From: Diatrype stigma
Taxonomy: Eukaryota > Ascomycota > Sordariomycetes > Xylariales > Diatrypaceae
DNA length: 64,000 nucleotides
Assembly: GCA_022225965.2 (NCBI GenBank)
Contig: JAKJXP020000030.1
Location: 310,001-374,000 of the forward strand
Direction: 5' to 3'
Shown here: in pieces, positions 44,950-56,074 of the stretch
Layout: the number at the start of each line of letters is the position of its first letter
Position numbering within the stretch: the first letter of the stretch is position 1
Made by a program: the position numbers and the translations under genes
The notes under the pieces: generated by a model
Seen by the model: the letters and a program-made list of their open reading frames with translations, nothing else
Told to the model about the DNA's origin: nothing
The model's database searches: none

Positions 44950-47800
44950 AAATAACGCGAAAAATTAAGTATAAACAAAATTATGTTACTTATTTATTAC
45001 GCGATTTCTTAGCCATTACGCATTATAAGATTAAACCAAATAAATATTAAAGATAAAAATTAAATAACGATTCGAAAAATAACATTTTGATATTTTTACG
45101 GCTAATATATATTAAATTCCTATCCGTCCGTCGAAAAAAACAATTTACGCGAAAAAATTAACAATTAAATATTTCCTTTACGTTTTTATAAGAAATGCTT
45201 TTATTATTATTAAATTTCGAGGATTCGTTCTTTATTTATATTTTTAACGACAACGATACTTTTTAAAATAATGGTAATTCCTTTTTGTAATTATATTCGG
45301 CAATATTTATAAATAACTGGATTTAAATTATTCGAAAACTCTTTAGGATTATAATTAATTTATATTTTAATAATAAGTTATAAAAAAATTTATTAAAAGC
45401 TTTGCAATGCTATTTTTAAAAATTAACTTATAATTTCATAATATTTTATTTTAAATTTTAATAATTGCTCGAAATAACATTATGGCATTACTTTATAGCA
45501 GTTAGCATTAAGCGCCAATTTTAATCTGGATTAAGTAATATGAATTTATTAATAATTCTTCGAAAAAGCAAATTCGGACGGTTATTAATAAATTTAAAGG
45601 ATTTTAAAATACTACTAATAAATCTAAAAACATATTCCTAAAATGCTATAAATGGATTACCAAATATACGGCCGGACGAGAAAAAATATAGAAAATCTTT
45701 ATTGCTATAGTTATATAAATTATAATTGGTATAAAAAAGGCTAAAAATGGCTAAATCGAAGCTATTAAACGCCTGGTATACTTAAAAGCCGATATTATTT
45801 TAATTGCTATAATTAGTTATGGCAAAAGCATTATTTTATAAGCCTTTATTATTATTACTGGCTTAATTATTATTTAAATCGTACCCTTAACGAAGCTAAA
45901 TAAAAGCCAAATTAAATTTATACAAAAAGAAATGCTTAATTCGACTTTTATATTCGTTAATGCAAATACGCATTTCAAAATTAATTATACGGTTTTTAAA
46001 TATATAATTAAAATTAATTTTATATAAAAACCGTTTTTATAAAACGATATTAAGGAAAGCAAATATTCCCATATTCTTTTAAGTCCTAAATAGTTTCTTT
46101 ATTTACGATTTAAGCAAATCCTAAAAAGCCTTGGCTTTTATAATGCCGTAAAGTTATTTATAATCGATAAATTCCATGTTATTAATAAATAACATAACTT
46201 TCGTAAAAACTTTACGTATTTATATACGGCAAGATCTCTTTTTTCGAATAGCTTTCTTTAATTCGGATATATAATTATTTTAAATCGGAATAATTAAAAG
46301 TATATCTTATAATACGCTGGATTCGACGTTAATATATATATTATTCGTATATCCGTTAACCGGCCCGAAATCTTTTTTGTTATTCAGCCTTTATTCCGAA
46401 ATTCGATTAAGGATTATAAACGACTGAAGTTTCTTTTAAAAAACGCCGATTCCCGAAAAGCTAAAGCAATTCCGAAAACGATAATTTATGTAAATAATAA
46501 GCTACAATTATTCGCGATTCGCTTTTATTTCATTAATTACCTAATATTATAACGCGGTTATTCCAAGCTTATTATTCGTAAAATTATTTCGAGATACGAT
46601 GCAGATGTTTATTCCGTTAATAAAAATCGTATCTTTAACGAATTCTTTTAAATTAATAATGCTTATTAAATTATGCTTATTATTATATCTTTCGGGATAA
46701 ATTTAAATATTCTTAATATAAAGAGAATTATTTAATTTAATTTATTCCTTAATGCGAGCCTTTTTAATATATAGCAACGTATTAGGCGTATTATAAAAAA
46801 GCAAACCGGTTAAGGAATTGCTTATATCTTTATTTCATATTGGGCTTTTAATAATTTAAGCATTTCGAAAAGTATTCCGAAAGCTTTAAAGCTTAGAATA
46901 TTCCATTATCGTCGATTATAGGTTTAATTTATTTATGCCTTTTAAATACGTATATTTTTGCATAAAATAATATTAATAAAAAGAAATAATAACGATAATG
47001 CTACTAATTAAATAAGCGAAGCTAATTAAATTAATAATTTTGCTTTATATAATTTTATAACAAAAAAGCGGAATATATCGGTATTTTTATTTAAAGCTTC
47101 GCAAATTTTTTTTAACATTATTATTAAAATTAAACAATCGAAATAAAACGAAATTAATAAATTCAAATTAAGTTTTGTTGTTTTTACTTTTTTAAATGCC
47201 TTTTATTTTAAAAAGGTTATTTTTATTTATTTCCAAAAACCGCTAAATAATCCGAATTTCGAATATAAGTAAATCGTAAAAAAAAAAAATTATTGCAATG
47301 TTTGTATTAACGATTTAAATCGAATTCCAGCCTTATTACTTCGGCTTAAGGCTATTACGAATAAATCGTAAGCCGTTTTATTTTCGGAAGTTATCTTAAA
47401 GCTTTTATTTTTATAATGCAAAGAATAAATATAAGGCTTCGTTAATTCCGTTTGGTACGATTTAATAAGGGACTTTTTTATGGAACCGAAGTTATAATAT
47501 GCCATTTTTAAGCAATTTTCTTCGAAAAAACAGTATTTTTCGTTTTTAAACGTCGCTAATTTAATAAATAAGGTGCTTAATTTATTTAATTAGGAGCACC
47601 TTATTAATTAAGGTAATTCTTTAATTGCTTTTTATATCCAGTTATTTCTTATAATTCGTTAGCGCTAAAAAACCATTAGGAATAATAAAAAACGAAAGAA
47701 AAAGGCCAAAAAACAGGCTCCTTTGTTTTTACTTATTGCTCGAATCCGTAAGATTCCGAATAAAAAAGTATTATTTTCGGCCATACGGGTTTGTTAGGAT
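44950..47800 (+). pseudogene. RIP-destroyed RecQ-type helicase, telomere-linked-helicase-like
   Basis: Reading the plus strand through many TAA/TAG stops shows, in order: KCYKWITKYTAGRENIENLY (about 45650-45710); a Walker A-like SYGKSIILQAF (45813-45845) where the family has GxGKS; IVPLTKLNKSQIKFIQ; IDKFHVINK, then HNFRKNFTYL (about 46160-46215), which corresponds to the DEAH-box and the WGHDFRP-like RecQ signature; RISVNRPEIFFVIQPL (46335-46390); PKTIIYVNNKLQL (46475-46515); a QRIRR/TG segment near 46775; and an NYCNVCI Cys pair near 47290. This motif order is that of RecQ helicases, and the upstream and Cys-rich flanks resemble fungal telomere-linked helicase genes. Glu/Asp codons are now Lys/Asn as RIP would cause. 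It cannot encode a working enzyme. Confidence 0.72.
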
Positions 47801-48975
47801 TTATAAAAAAAATTAGCTTAGTAATAAAAAAATTATATATAGGTATTATTTCAAAGGCGAATGGCGTCATTTTTAAGTATTATTCAATTATATATGCAAA
47901 GATTTAAGTATTTAATAATACCAATTAAATTCGAGTTTATATTTTAGCTTAAAGAAAAAAATCCAAGTTATTCATAACGAATTTAATATCGTTACTTAGC
48001 CTTTTTTTTTTTTTTTTTAGCAAATTTAAAGAAAATACGTAAAGGTTTTAATTCGTTATTGTCGCCTTTTTTTTCCTTAATTTTTCGTAAAATATTAAGG
48101 CGTTTTAAGAATGCCGTTTCGGCCGTCGTACGTTATTTTTTCGTTATGATCCTATATTCGGACCGCATATTTATTTCCATACATTAATATGGCTTATAAA
48201 GCAATTTAAATAAGATTACGTACCTAAAGCTAAAGCTAAAGCAAAAGAATACTGGGCTAAAACTGGAGCTATATTATGGTTTATCGATTTATTAATTAGG
48301 AATTAACGACATTTAAGATATAATATTATTATTAACTGCAATATTTTCTTTCCTGGCTATTATATAAGCAGCTAATATAAGCTTTCTTATTAATTCCAAT
48401 ACATACGTTTTATAGATTTTTATTATTTCGGCAACGAATATATTTTTACTTAATAAGGCCAAATACTTGCAATAATGCTGTTTTAAGGTTTCGATTATAA
48501 TTAGCAACACCAAAAGAAAAATTAAAATTATTCCTTTTAACGTTATTAGCCTTATATCGAAAAGTTTTTTGGACCGGAAAATCCAATAAGGGAAAAAAAA
48601 AAAGCAATAAGCCGGATAGTTTAACGGCGGCAAATAATTTCGTAAGCTGCCTAAATAGCATTTTATGCTGTTTTAAGAGCTATAAACAGCTAATTAAATA
48701 TATCATATTTAACCAGAACTAATAAATTTTACTTATATACTTTTAGGCTTTTATATAACGGCCGACTTTTTGGTTTTTTTAGCGGGGAGCGGCAATGGCG
48801 AAAATGATATATTATATGGGTCTTTTTAATCCGAAAAACCCGAAACGGCAGACATGATTATTATTATTGTTATTATTAATGGTAATAATAATGAAAATAA
48901 TAATATAAATGAAATTGTTATTATTAATTAATAAAACTAAAGGAAAAGAAAAGAAAAACCGGAATGCGGATGCGT

Positions 48976-49400
48976 TATTAATTAAGTAAATATATTATAA
49001 TATATCCAAACAAAAATCCTTTTTGGTTGCTAATTAATTAAGTATATTATAACATATTAAAATAAAAACCCTTTTTAGCTATTAATTAACCAAATATATT
49101 ATAACATATTAAAATAAAAACCTTTTCATATTATTAATTAATTATATATATTAATATATCCAAATAGAAATCCTTTTTGGCTAAGTATATTATAATATAT
49201 CCAAATAAGAATTCTTTTTAAATATTAATTAATTAAGTATATTATAATATATTAAAATAAAAACCCTTTTATATTACTAGTTAATTATGTATATTAATAT
49301 ATCCAAATAGGAATTTTTCTTAATTAGGTATATTATAATATATTTAAGCAGAAATTCTTTTTGGTTATTAATTAATTAGGTATATTATAATATATTTAAT
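48976..49400. repeat. AT-rich minisatellite, about nine units of 42-52 bp
   Basis: Each unit has the frame TTAATTAA(G)TATATTATAAT(A)T, a TCCAAA- or TTAAAA-type spacer, then (A)AATCCTTTTTGG or a close variant. About nine diverged copies follow one another between the helicase and DUF6589 relics. Confidence 0.8.
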
Positions 49401-49781
49401 TAATATTACGATAGGAACTTACGATTATTACGGCAACGATTTAATATTTATTTAATTAATTAATTAATTAATAATTAAATAATTAATTTTATTTATAACG
49501 TTTATTAAAAATACTTAATCGTTTATTATAATCCGTTAATTCCTTTATCGTAATTTCGAAAATTAATTAATAGCAATAAAGTTTAAATTATAAAACCAAA
49601 AATCATTAATTCCGGCATTATTAACCGTATTAAAAAAGCGTTTAGTCTTTTTATTCCAATTAATAATATCGTTTTTTGTGCTTTTTATTATATTAACGCC
49701 AAAAATGGCACGTTAATTAACCGTATTAATAAGCTTAGGAATTATATCGTTAAAATTATTAAGCTTTTATAACAAAACCTA

Positions 49782-52272
49782 TTAATCGCGTTCGAAAATA
49801 TTAAAAATATCGTACGTATCGGGCTTATTATAGCTATAATAAATTATGTTATTTTTAAATAACTTATAAGCATACGACATAATATTAACGAAAGCATTAT
49901 TATCTTTATATATATTCTTATGATACGTTTCGTTAAAGGTATATTCGATAAATTTGCGTATAATAATAAAATAATTACCGTTTAGGGCCAAACGAAAGAA
50001 AATCGACCGAATATCGTAAGTCGAATTTTTATTATGCTTAATATTAAAAGCATAAGAATTATTTATATGCTTTAATATTAAATTAATAGCTTTATACATA
50101 TTACCGGCAATAACATAACGAATTAACCCATCCTTAAAAATAACATCGCGAATAACTTTATTAAAGCAAATTTCGGGATATAAAATCCAAGCAAAATAAA
50201 GCATTTCCGGGCCATAATTAAATAACTTATTTTTTTAAAACATAATAAAGAATTAAAAAATAATATTAATAAGCAAGCCATAATTTCCATAACGAACAGC
50301 TTCGTATATAATTAAAAAAAACCTTAATATACTGCATAAAACGACATTGGCTACGAAATTTTAAATTAATATTGCCGTTATTAATGCTAAAGTATTTGCC
50401 CGTTTAGTTTTTCTTAATAAAAACCATCGTTTAGGTATCGTTAAAGATTTTATTAACGAAAGGTTTATAGCTTAAAATGGCCTACTTAATATTATCGATA
50501 TTAATTTGGTTATCGAAAAGGATTTTTCGAATATATAAGCCGTTTATTACGAAGGCAAAAATTCGGGCAATAAAGCCGTAAACCAATAAAAAAACGGCTT
50601 AATAATATTTTATATCCTTTTTATTAATATATTTTTCGCGTTAAAAGAAATCGACGTTTATTTTAAGCACAGTACCGTTTCGTTCCTTATTTTCCGTATT
50701 CCAAAATATACGAAATAACATTTCGATGTAATTAAGTTCGATATAAAAAAAAGCAAAAACCGGAAGCATCCATTTCCTTTATTTCCAGGAATTACTGGCT
50801 TTAAATTAAAATTATTTAATTCGGCATATAAAAAAAGTCGTTTTTTGGTTATCGTATATTATTAATTATATTATAATATTAACAATAAAATAACAGCTTA
50901 AATATTCGAAACTTATACGTTAAACGATTTTCGTATTCCTTAAATTCGAATCGGCGCTTTTAGAATTTTTCGTATAGCTTATAAATACTTTTAATAATTC
51001 CTTTATTTTCAAATATAACGCTTAATTAAAAATATGAATTATTGCGGTATTTAATACGTTTAATAATAAAAAGCTTTAAGAACTTTGATTTATTATCGAA
51101 AATTAAGTTTTAAATAAAGAACTTAATAAAATATTTAAAAGCCTCGTTAAAAAAAACTGGAACGAAAAAGCAAATACTTCAGGATCATATTACGGATAAA
51201 TGGCTGCTTAAAATTAAGGGATTTTTGAAAAAGGAATTCTTAAAAATCCGGACAGCCAATAAAACATACGGTTATAAGGCTAATTATTCGTACCTATTTA
51301 TTACTTATTAACTTACGAATTTTATTTAAAAAATAAAGTTATCGTATATAATAATATTATTAAGATTATAAATAGCTCGCTTAATAATTTTTTCGGCCTT
51401 TTTGGCCATATTTATAAATATACGATTCAGTATAAAAAAAAAAAAAATAATATCCATATTAAAAAAGGTATTAATAATGCGGCGGAAAATGCCATTAATA
51501 AGTATATAAATATTTAAAACATGCTGCAAAAATTTATTAATATTTCGGACGTAGCCTTTTAATAAAAATGAAGCCAATAAATAAATTTAATTTCCGGATT
51601 TATTATTATTGGTTATTTCGATAATTGTTTTATAAGTTTTATCTTAATTCCGTAAAAGTTAAATAAAAAGGGCTACTATCGATGGCGCTTTTTTTTAAAT
51701 ATTAGTTAGATTTATAATAAGGTTTTTTAAAGCCATTTTGTATTGCAAATTTCGGCAATAATAGTCTTTTTTTTTACGTAATTTTTATAAAGCTTAAAAT
51801 TAACAAAATGAAATTCCTAAATAAGATCCTTTATTTCTTAACGGACTATACGAATAATAAAAAAGCCCTAAATTGGTTTATCGTTATTCGTTTTAATTAT
51901 AGACAATTTTTAATTTTCCAGCAATTGCTGCATTTTTAAACGGCGCAATTCGTTTATAAACGTAGCCTTACGAATTAAATCCGTAACCCAATCGTATATA
52001 AATATTCTAAAGTTATAATATTTGGGCTTTTTATTTCGTTATTAAGCCGGATACCGTTAAGAATTACGAAAATTCTTTTAATAAACGATCGTTTTTTATA
52101 CGATATTTTTAATAATATTTATAAATGCTTTAAAATTATTTTTAGCTTTAACGGAACGATTTTTATTTAAATTTTAAATTTGGAATTCCTTTTACTGTTG
52201 CGATAAATTAAGGAATTCGGAAAGTTCCGAAATTAAAGGGAAATTATTTAGCTTTATATTTAAAAATGCCAT
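49782..52272 (-). pseudogene. RIP-destroyed DUF6589-type gene
   Basis: A minus-strand frame begins MAFLNIKLNNFPLISELSEF at 52272 and can be followed with many stops to TAA at 49782. Recognisable parts are RIFIYDWVTDLIRKATFINE (about 51940-52000); AEKIIKRAIYNLNNIIIYDN at 51335-51395, matching the YDNF block of DUF6589 proteins; and near the end an open 140-codon stretch (49782-50204) with YKAINLILKHINNSYAF and RLALNGNYFIIIRKFIEYTF, matching the C-terminal region of that family. Undoing presumed G-to-A changes turns many Asn/Lys into Asp/Glu. DUF6589 proteins are multicopy in many fungi and suspected to be transposon-encoded. That, and their being a RIP target here, fit a mobile origin. Confidence 0.6.
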
Positions 52273-52560
52273 AGTAAATTGGGTTTTTGGTTAAATTTAG
52301 CCGCAGAAATACGATCTTTATACGACCAAAAAGCTAAGATTGTTACGAATTTAATAATATATTTAATTCATTAATAAGACGTATATTTATTAAAGAAATC
52401 CGCGTTAAATATAAGTTTACCTAATTTTTCGCGTTACTTATGCCTATTATCCGATTACGGTTTTAAACCAGTTTGCGTTAATTTTCGATTTTAAATAAAC
52501 AAAAATTTTAATTGGCTAAATTATATTCCTACGTTAATTTTAGGCTTTATGGGCACTACA

Positions 52561-53391
52561 GTACATCGGGCGGGACGCCGAAGGCGCTAAAAAAGCAAAA
52601 ATTAGCGCAGAGAAAGGTTTAAGCCTTTGAGATAACCTTATTTATACCTTGCAGGTCATTCTTTAGCTCCAACTCAAAAGGAGTTTAAAAGGCTTCATAA
52701 CGGAGCTGAAGCATGTGCAAAAACAGCTTCTCCGGATCCCCAGATTATTACGTAATAAGGCGTCGGTAATGTTTAGGTCAGATTTTCTCGTAATTTATAT
52801 ACTGGGGTAAGATCAAATCGCCCAGTTCAGCTCGTGGCCCACGCCATCTCGCAAACTATCCTCATATCCTCCACTTTGCCATAATAGACGGTGTTATACG
52901 GCATGGGGGTTCAGTACAGGTGAAGTTCGTCTGATAAATGAATTGATCTAATTAAGATCTCGATAGATATACCTTCTGGGCCGATTATCTGAAATCGTAG
53001 GAGAAGAAGCACCAACCCATACAGGCTGATACCGGCCTTGTCGAGGTCACGTGACGATAAGAGCACTGCATGGAAATGGAAAGGAGTCAACTAGCTGCTA
53101 TAATACCCGAACTAAATTTTGGCTTATGGTGGTCTGTGTTCACAATATTTCGGTCACAGTAACTAACAACTACATGGCAAATGTTACAGCTTATGAAAGC
53201 GAGCATGATATCGCTATTGCTGGACAACTCAACTGCAAAGCCATCATTCCTCAAATGTGGTTCAACACAGTAAACGCAATGAATGCATAACTAACGCAGG
53301 AAGAATTTTAACTGGTTTTGTTCCCACCACTCAACTTAACAGCCTCACTCAATTGCCACCGTTGTTCTACAAGTTGATAGGACGTATCGAC
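52561..53391. other. Intergenic, edge of the island and upstream of the DUF1308 gene
   Basis: Normal base composition returns here. It contains TTATTACGTAATAA, a 14-bp palindrome, near 52744. An upstream in-frame extension of the next gene exists to 53257 but starts with GTG, so it is not counted as coding. Confidence 0.5.
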
Positions 53392-54972
53392 ATGGACGGG
53401 GCGAATACTGAAGAAGTGACCATTATGGCCTCCATTAGGGATCAGCTCTCGAGAGCTAGACTCTTGCAAGAAGAACTTCAACAGTTCGCAGACCACCTCG
53501 CACGCATCTACGCCGATTACTTCCAAGAGGCCCCAAGACAGATATATACATCGTTAAGCAATGAAATTCGAGCAGAGATATCATCACTGCAAAGGATTGC
53601 AAAGGAAGTTGAGTCCGGTGGCGATCTTGCGTCACATAGAGCGCGTTCCAGTAATTTGCCATTCTATGAGGCTCTGTGGGACACGGCCAAGAGATCGAAG
53701 GAAATTGTGCTCTTACAGTACGCCGTCTCTAGCAGCACATATTCCAAGCTTCCGCAGATCCTAGCACCAGGAAGACGCATTGTTCGAACTTTTGGACAGT
53801 CTAGGCCATCGAAAGATTGCAACCTTGTCGTTGATGTTGTCGCTGATGGTGGCCAATCCTGGTGGAAGGTCTCATCGATAACGAACAAAAGACTCATGTT
53901 CGATATGGCGCGGGAAGCTGTGTTCTGTGGGGATAGTAGTGACGAGGAGGGTGAAGACGAAGCAGGCGCTGCTCTTCTTGACGGTGACGCAGATATCCCT
54001 CTGATAAAACTTGCCAAAAACCTGGTCGCTGCAGCACAAGGTTATCGAATACGGACGAAAAGCCCATCCCCTTACTTGGTTCTACCACGCATGGTTGAGG
54101 GCGAGCACCCCAAGATTGATATCGTTCTCAACACATGTCGCAATTTAGGCGTCGACGTAATATGTGGGAATTCATTGCCAACCACACCTGCTCTTTCTGC
54201 TAAGCTCTTGGAGACCATGGCACCAAACCCCAAAGCAAACTTCTCGGAAACCTTGAATATCGATACATCCGTTCTGGTAGGCCTTGCCTCTGATTTCTCG
54301 CATTCTCAGGTTCCAAAGCATCCATGGTTTAGGAGATCGCATCTAGATCATGCAGAATTGGAAAGCAAGCAGTCAGCACTCTCTCTATTTTACCCTATGC
54401 TAGGCAGCCGGGCTATGGTCTGTACAAAAGAGGCAGAGCAGACATTTCGACATATAGTTGATACAATAGGAACAGAGACCGAAAATGCTCGAGCAGATTG
54501 CATTATATGGGGTGACTCCGGTTGGTCGCGGGAACAAAGACTGGAAAAGTTAAGGTCTCTGTCAATACACGACGTGCCTCCAGACCTTCAACTACCGATC
54601 CGGGTCGTGGACTTCAGAGATGGTGTCGGCGGATCTCGCTTGTCTGAGGAGGCCAAAGACAAGATGCGGATATTGCATAATCCCGGCCGCTCAGTTTTCC
54701 TGTATGGATGGGTGAGCCGTCAGACCACACTCACGTGCAACTCAGTTGCCGTAAAGGAGCTCGAAAAGCAGCTAGAAACACTGCCGAGCCTTGGAGAAGA
54801 CGACTGGCCCTCTATCTGGGCATTTTCCACATCGAGGCCGCTTGTAGGAACACCGCCGCCGGCCGGTGGCCACAAGCGTGTCAGAAAGCATATCGGCGAC
54901 TGCAGTGCCAAGGAGTGTACTTGTGGCGTAAAAGAACTATACGGTCATCAAGATGATATTACAATAATCTGA
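53392..54972 (+). CDS. DUF1308 domain protein (UPF0415/C7orf25-like)
   Basis: Single exon, 526 aa from ATG 53392 to TGA 54970; a second ATG at 53425 (MASIRDQLSRARLLQEELQQ) is equally plausible. The N-terminal part is helical (ELQQFADHLARIYADYFQ). The C-terminal half has the DUF1308 features NIDTSVLVGLASDFSHSQVP, then FYPMLGSRAMVCTKEAEQTF followed by RHIVDTIG, and IIWGDSGWSREQRLEKLRSL. An acidic loop (GDSSDEEGEDEAG) lies in between. The family is found from fungi to animals; its biochemical function is unproven. Neither membrane segments nor a signal peptide are present. Confidence 0.8.
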   Translation: MDGANTEEVTIMASIRDQLSRARLLQEELQQFADHLARIYADYFQEAPRQIYTSLSNEIRAEISSLQRIAKEVESGGDLASHRARSSNLPFYEALWDTAKRSKEIVLLQYAVSSSTYSKLPQILAPGRRIVRTFGQSRPSKDCNLVVDVVADGGQSWWKVSSITNKRLMFDMAREAVFCGDSSDEEGEDEAGAALLDGDADIPLIKLAKNLVAAAQGYRIRTKSPSPYLVLPRMVEGEHPKIDIVLNTCRNLGVDVICGNSLPTTPALSAKLLETMAPNPKANFSETLNIDTSVLVGLASDFSHSQVPKHPWFRRSHLDHAELESKQSALSLFYPMLGSRAMVCTKEAEQTFRHIVDTIGTETENARADCIIWGDSGWSREQRLEKLRSLSIHDVPPDLQLPIRVVDFRDGVGGSRLSEEAKDKMRILHNPGRSVFLYGWVSRQTTLTCNSVAVKELEKQLETLPSLGEDDWPSIWAFSTSRPLVGTPPPAGGHKRVRKHIGDCSAKECTCGVKELYGHQDDITII

Positions 54973-55528
54973 TCAGGGAGTTCCGGGGAGCAGGAGTCCG
55001 CACCTTACATCAATGAAAGGCACTAAGCTCCAAATACCTACACAGAATCGCATTGATATATTTTATCACAAGCTCTCCGAAAACGACTGATAGCGACTAA
55101 CACATCTTTACTCCACCGAACCCGGGTACCACGTCAACTAAATACCAATTACAGATATCCATAGCTACCTAAGTATAGTTTAGGTATGTAGCATTCGGAT
55201 GAAATGGATAGCACTGCGCAACCAAAACATTCGAAAACCATCAGCTCTCAAGAGTTGTCTTATAGTTGATCCAAGTGCTCTCGACACCGTCCAGCGACTC
55301 CAATTGAATATGGTTTTGATGCTGATTGCAAGTGCGAACTAACTACCCCTGCGTAACTCTGGAGCCCCTTTTCCTACCGTATCCCTATTACACAGGACCT
55401 ACTTGCAGTGACCGAAAGCAGCAGACCTAAAAACACCGCCTGATGACTCCAATCGCGGGTGGTCATGCCTGATCAACCCCACAGGCGTCCTCTATCGAGA
55501 CTGCAGGAGCAAGCAAGGCACCGCCCAC
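54973..55528. other. Convergent intergenic region
   Basis: 556 nt, presumably 3' UTRs. Nothing else seen. Confidence 0.6.
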
Positions 55529-56074
55529 CTACGCCTTCTCCTTCTCCTTCTGCTTCTCCGCATACAGCGCCTCGACCCTCTCCTGGAACCGCCCCGCCTC
55601 GACGGGATCAACAAACTCCACGACGCGCGTGACCTCCCTGCCGTCCCTGCTCAGGTCAAAGAACCAGGCGAACTCGAGGGTGAACTCCTGCCCGTCGCTC
55701 GTCGTGGCCGTATTATCGGTCCGCGCCGCCACTCTCGGATACGAGTCCGGACCGCCGCCGAGGCCCAGGTCGATGGTCAGGTCCAGCACGTCGGTGCGCG
55801 TCACGGCCGACACCTCGAGGTCCTTGGCGAACTGCCCCACGTAGGCGTCGTTGGGCATCGCCGCCAGGTCCGCCGGCTGCAGGCCGAGCGACCGCGCGAA
55901 CGACCCCGGCACGATCGCCCGCGTGCAGGAGGCGGCCAGGCCGCGCGACACGGTGCTGGCGTCGCGCGAGATGGCCCCGTCTCGGTGCGCCGAGAGGCAG
56001 CTGCGCACTGTGGCTTCGATGGTGGCGCGGAGCTGCTTGGTGGCGTCGTCGTTGGTTGCTGCTGCCGATGCCAT
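55529..56074 (-). CDS. Small NTF2/SnoaL-like protein
   Basis: Single exon, 181 aa, ATG at 56074 to TAG at 55529. Order of elements: an N-terminal helical stretch (ATKQLRATIEATVRSCLSAH), a loop, then a chain of strands (DAYVGQFAKDLEVSAVTRTD, LDLTIDLGL, YPRVAARTDNT, EFTLEFAWFFDLSRDGREVT) and RVVEFVDPVEAGRF, which is the NTF2-fold pattern seen in SnoaL-like fungal proteins. The C-terminus is a Lys/Glu helix (EKQKEKEKA). No catalytic residues can be named. It could be an enzyme, a chaperone-like or a ligand-binding protein. High third-position GC confirms that it is coding. Confidence 0.65.
   Translation of the reverse strand: MASAAATNDDATKQLRATIEATVRSCLSAHRDGAISRDASTVSRGLAASCTRAIVPGSFARSLGLQPADLAAMPNDAYVGQFAKDLEVSAVTRTDVLDLTIDLGLGGGPDSYPRVAARTDNTATTSDGQEFTLEFAWFFDLSRDGREVTRVVEFVDPVEAGRFQERVEALYAEKQKEKEKA

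Larger units (their letters stand above)
44690..52560. other. RIP island, about 8 kb of extremely AT-rich DNA
   Basis: Composition changes abruptly near 44690 and back near 52560. TA is the dominant dinucleotide, CA/TG are strongly depleted and CG is kept, the pattern RIP leaves on duplicated DNA. It contains the helicase and DUF6589 relics and a minisatellite listed separately. Stretches 47800-48960 and 49400-49780 also carry decayed coding frames: minus-strand 47290-47505 and 48446-48661 look protein-like but I cannot name them. No convincing terminal repeat pair bounds the island. Confidence 0.85.

Noticed and set aside
44690..52560. Starship element
   Set aside because: No DUF3435/tyrosine-recombinase captain could be read at either edge, and the cargo and size do not require one.
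44690..52620. Terminal inverted repeats of the whole AT island
   Set aside because: A GGTA..TAAATA..TTATCTCA-like similarity exists between about 44730-44760 and the complement of about 52630-52655, but it needs gaps and is too short to count as real ends.
53257..53391. N-terminal extension of the DUF1308 protein
   Set aside because: The frame is open but begins with GTG rather than ATG, and the sequence lacks conservation-like features.
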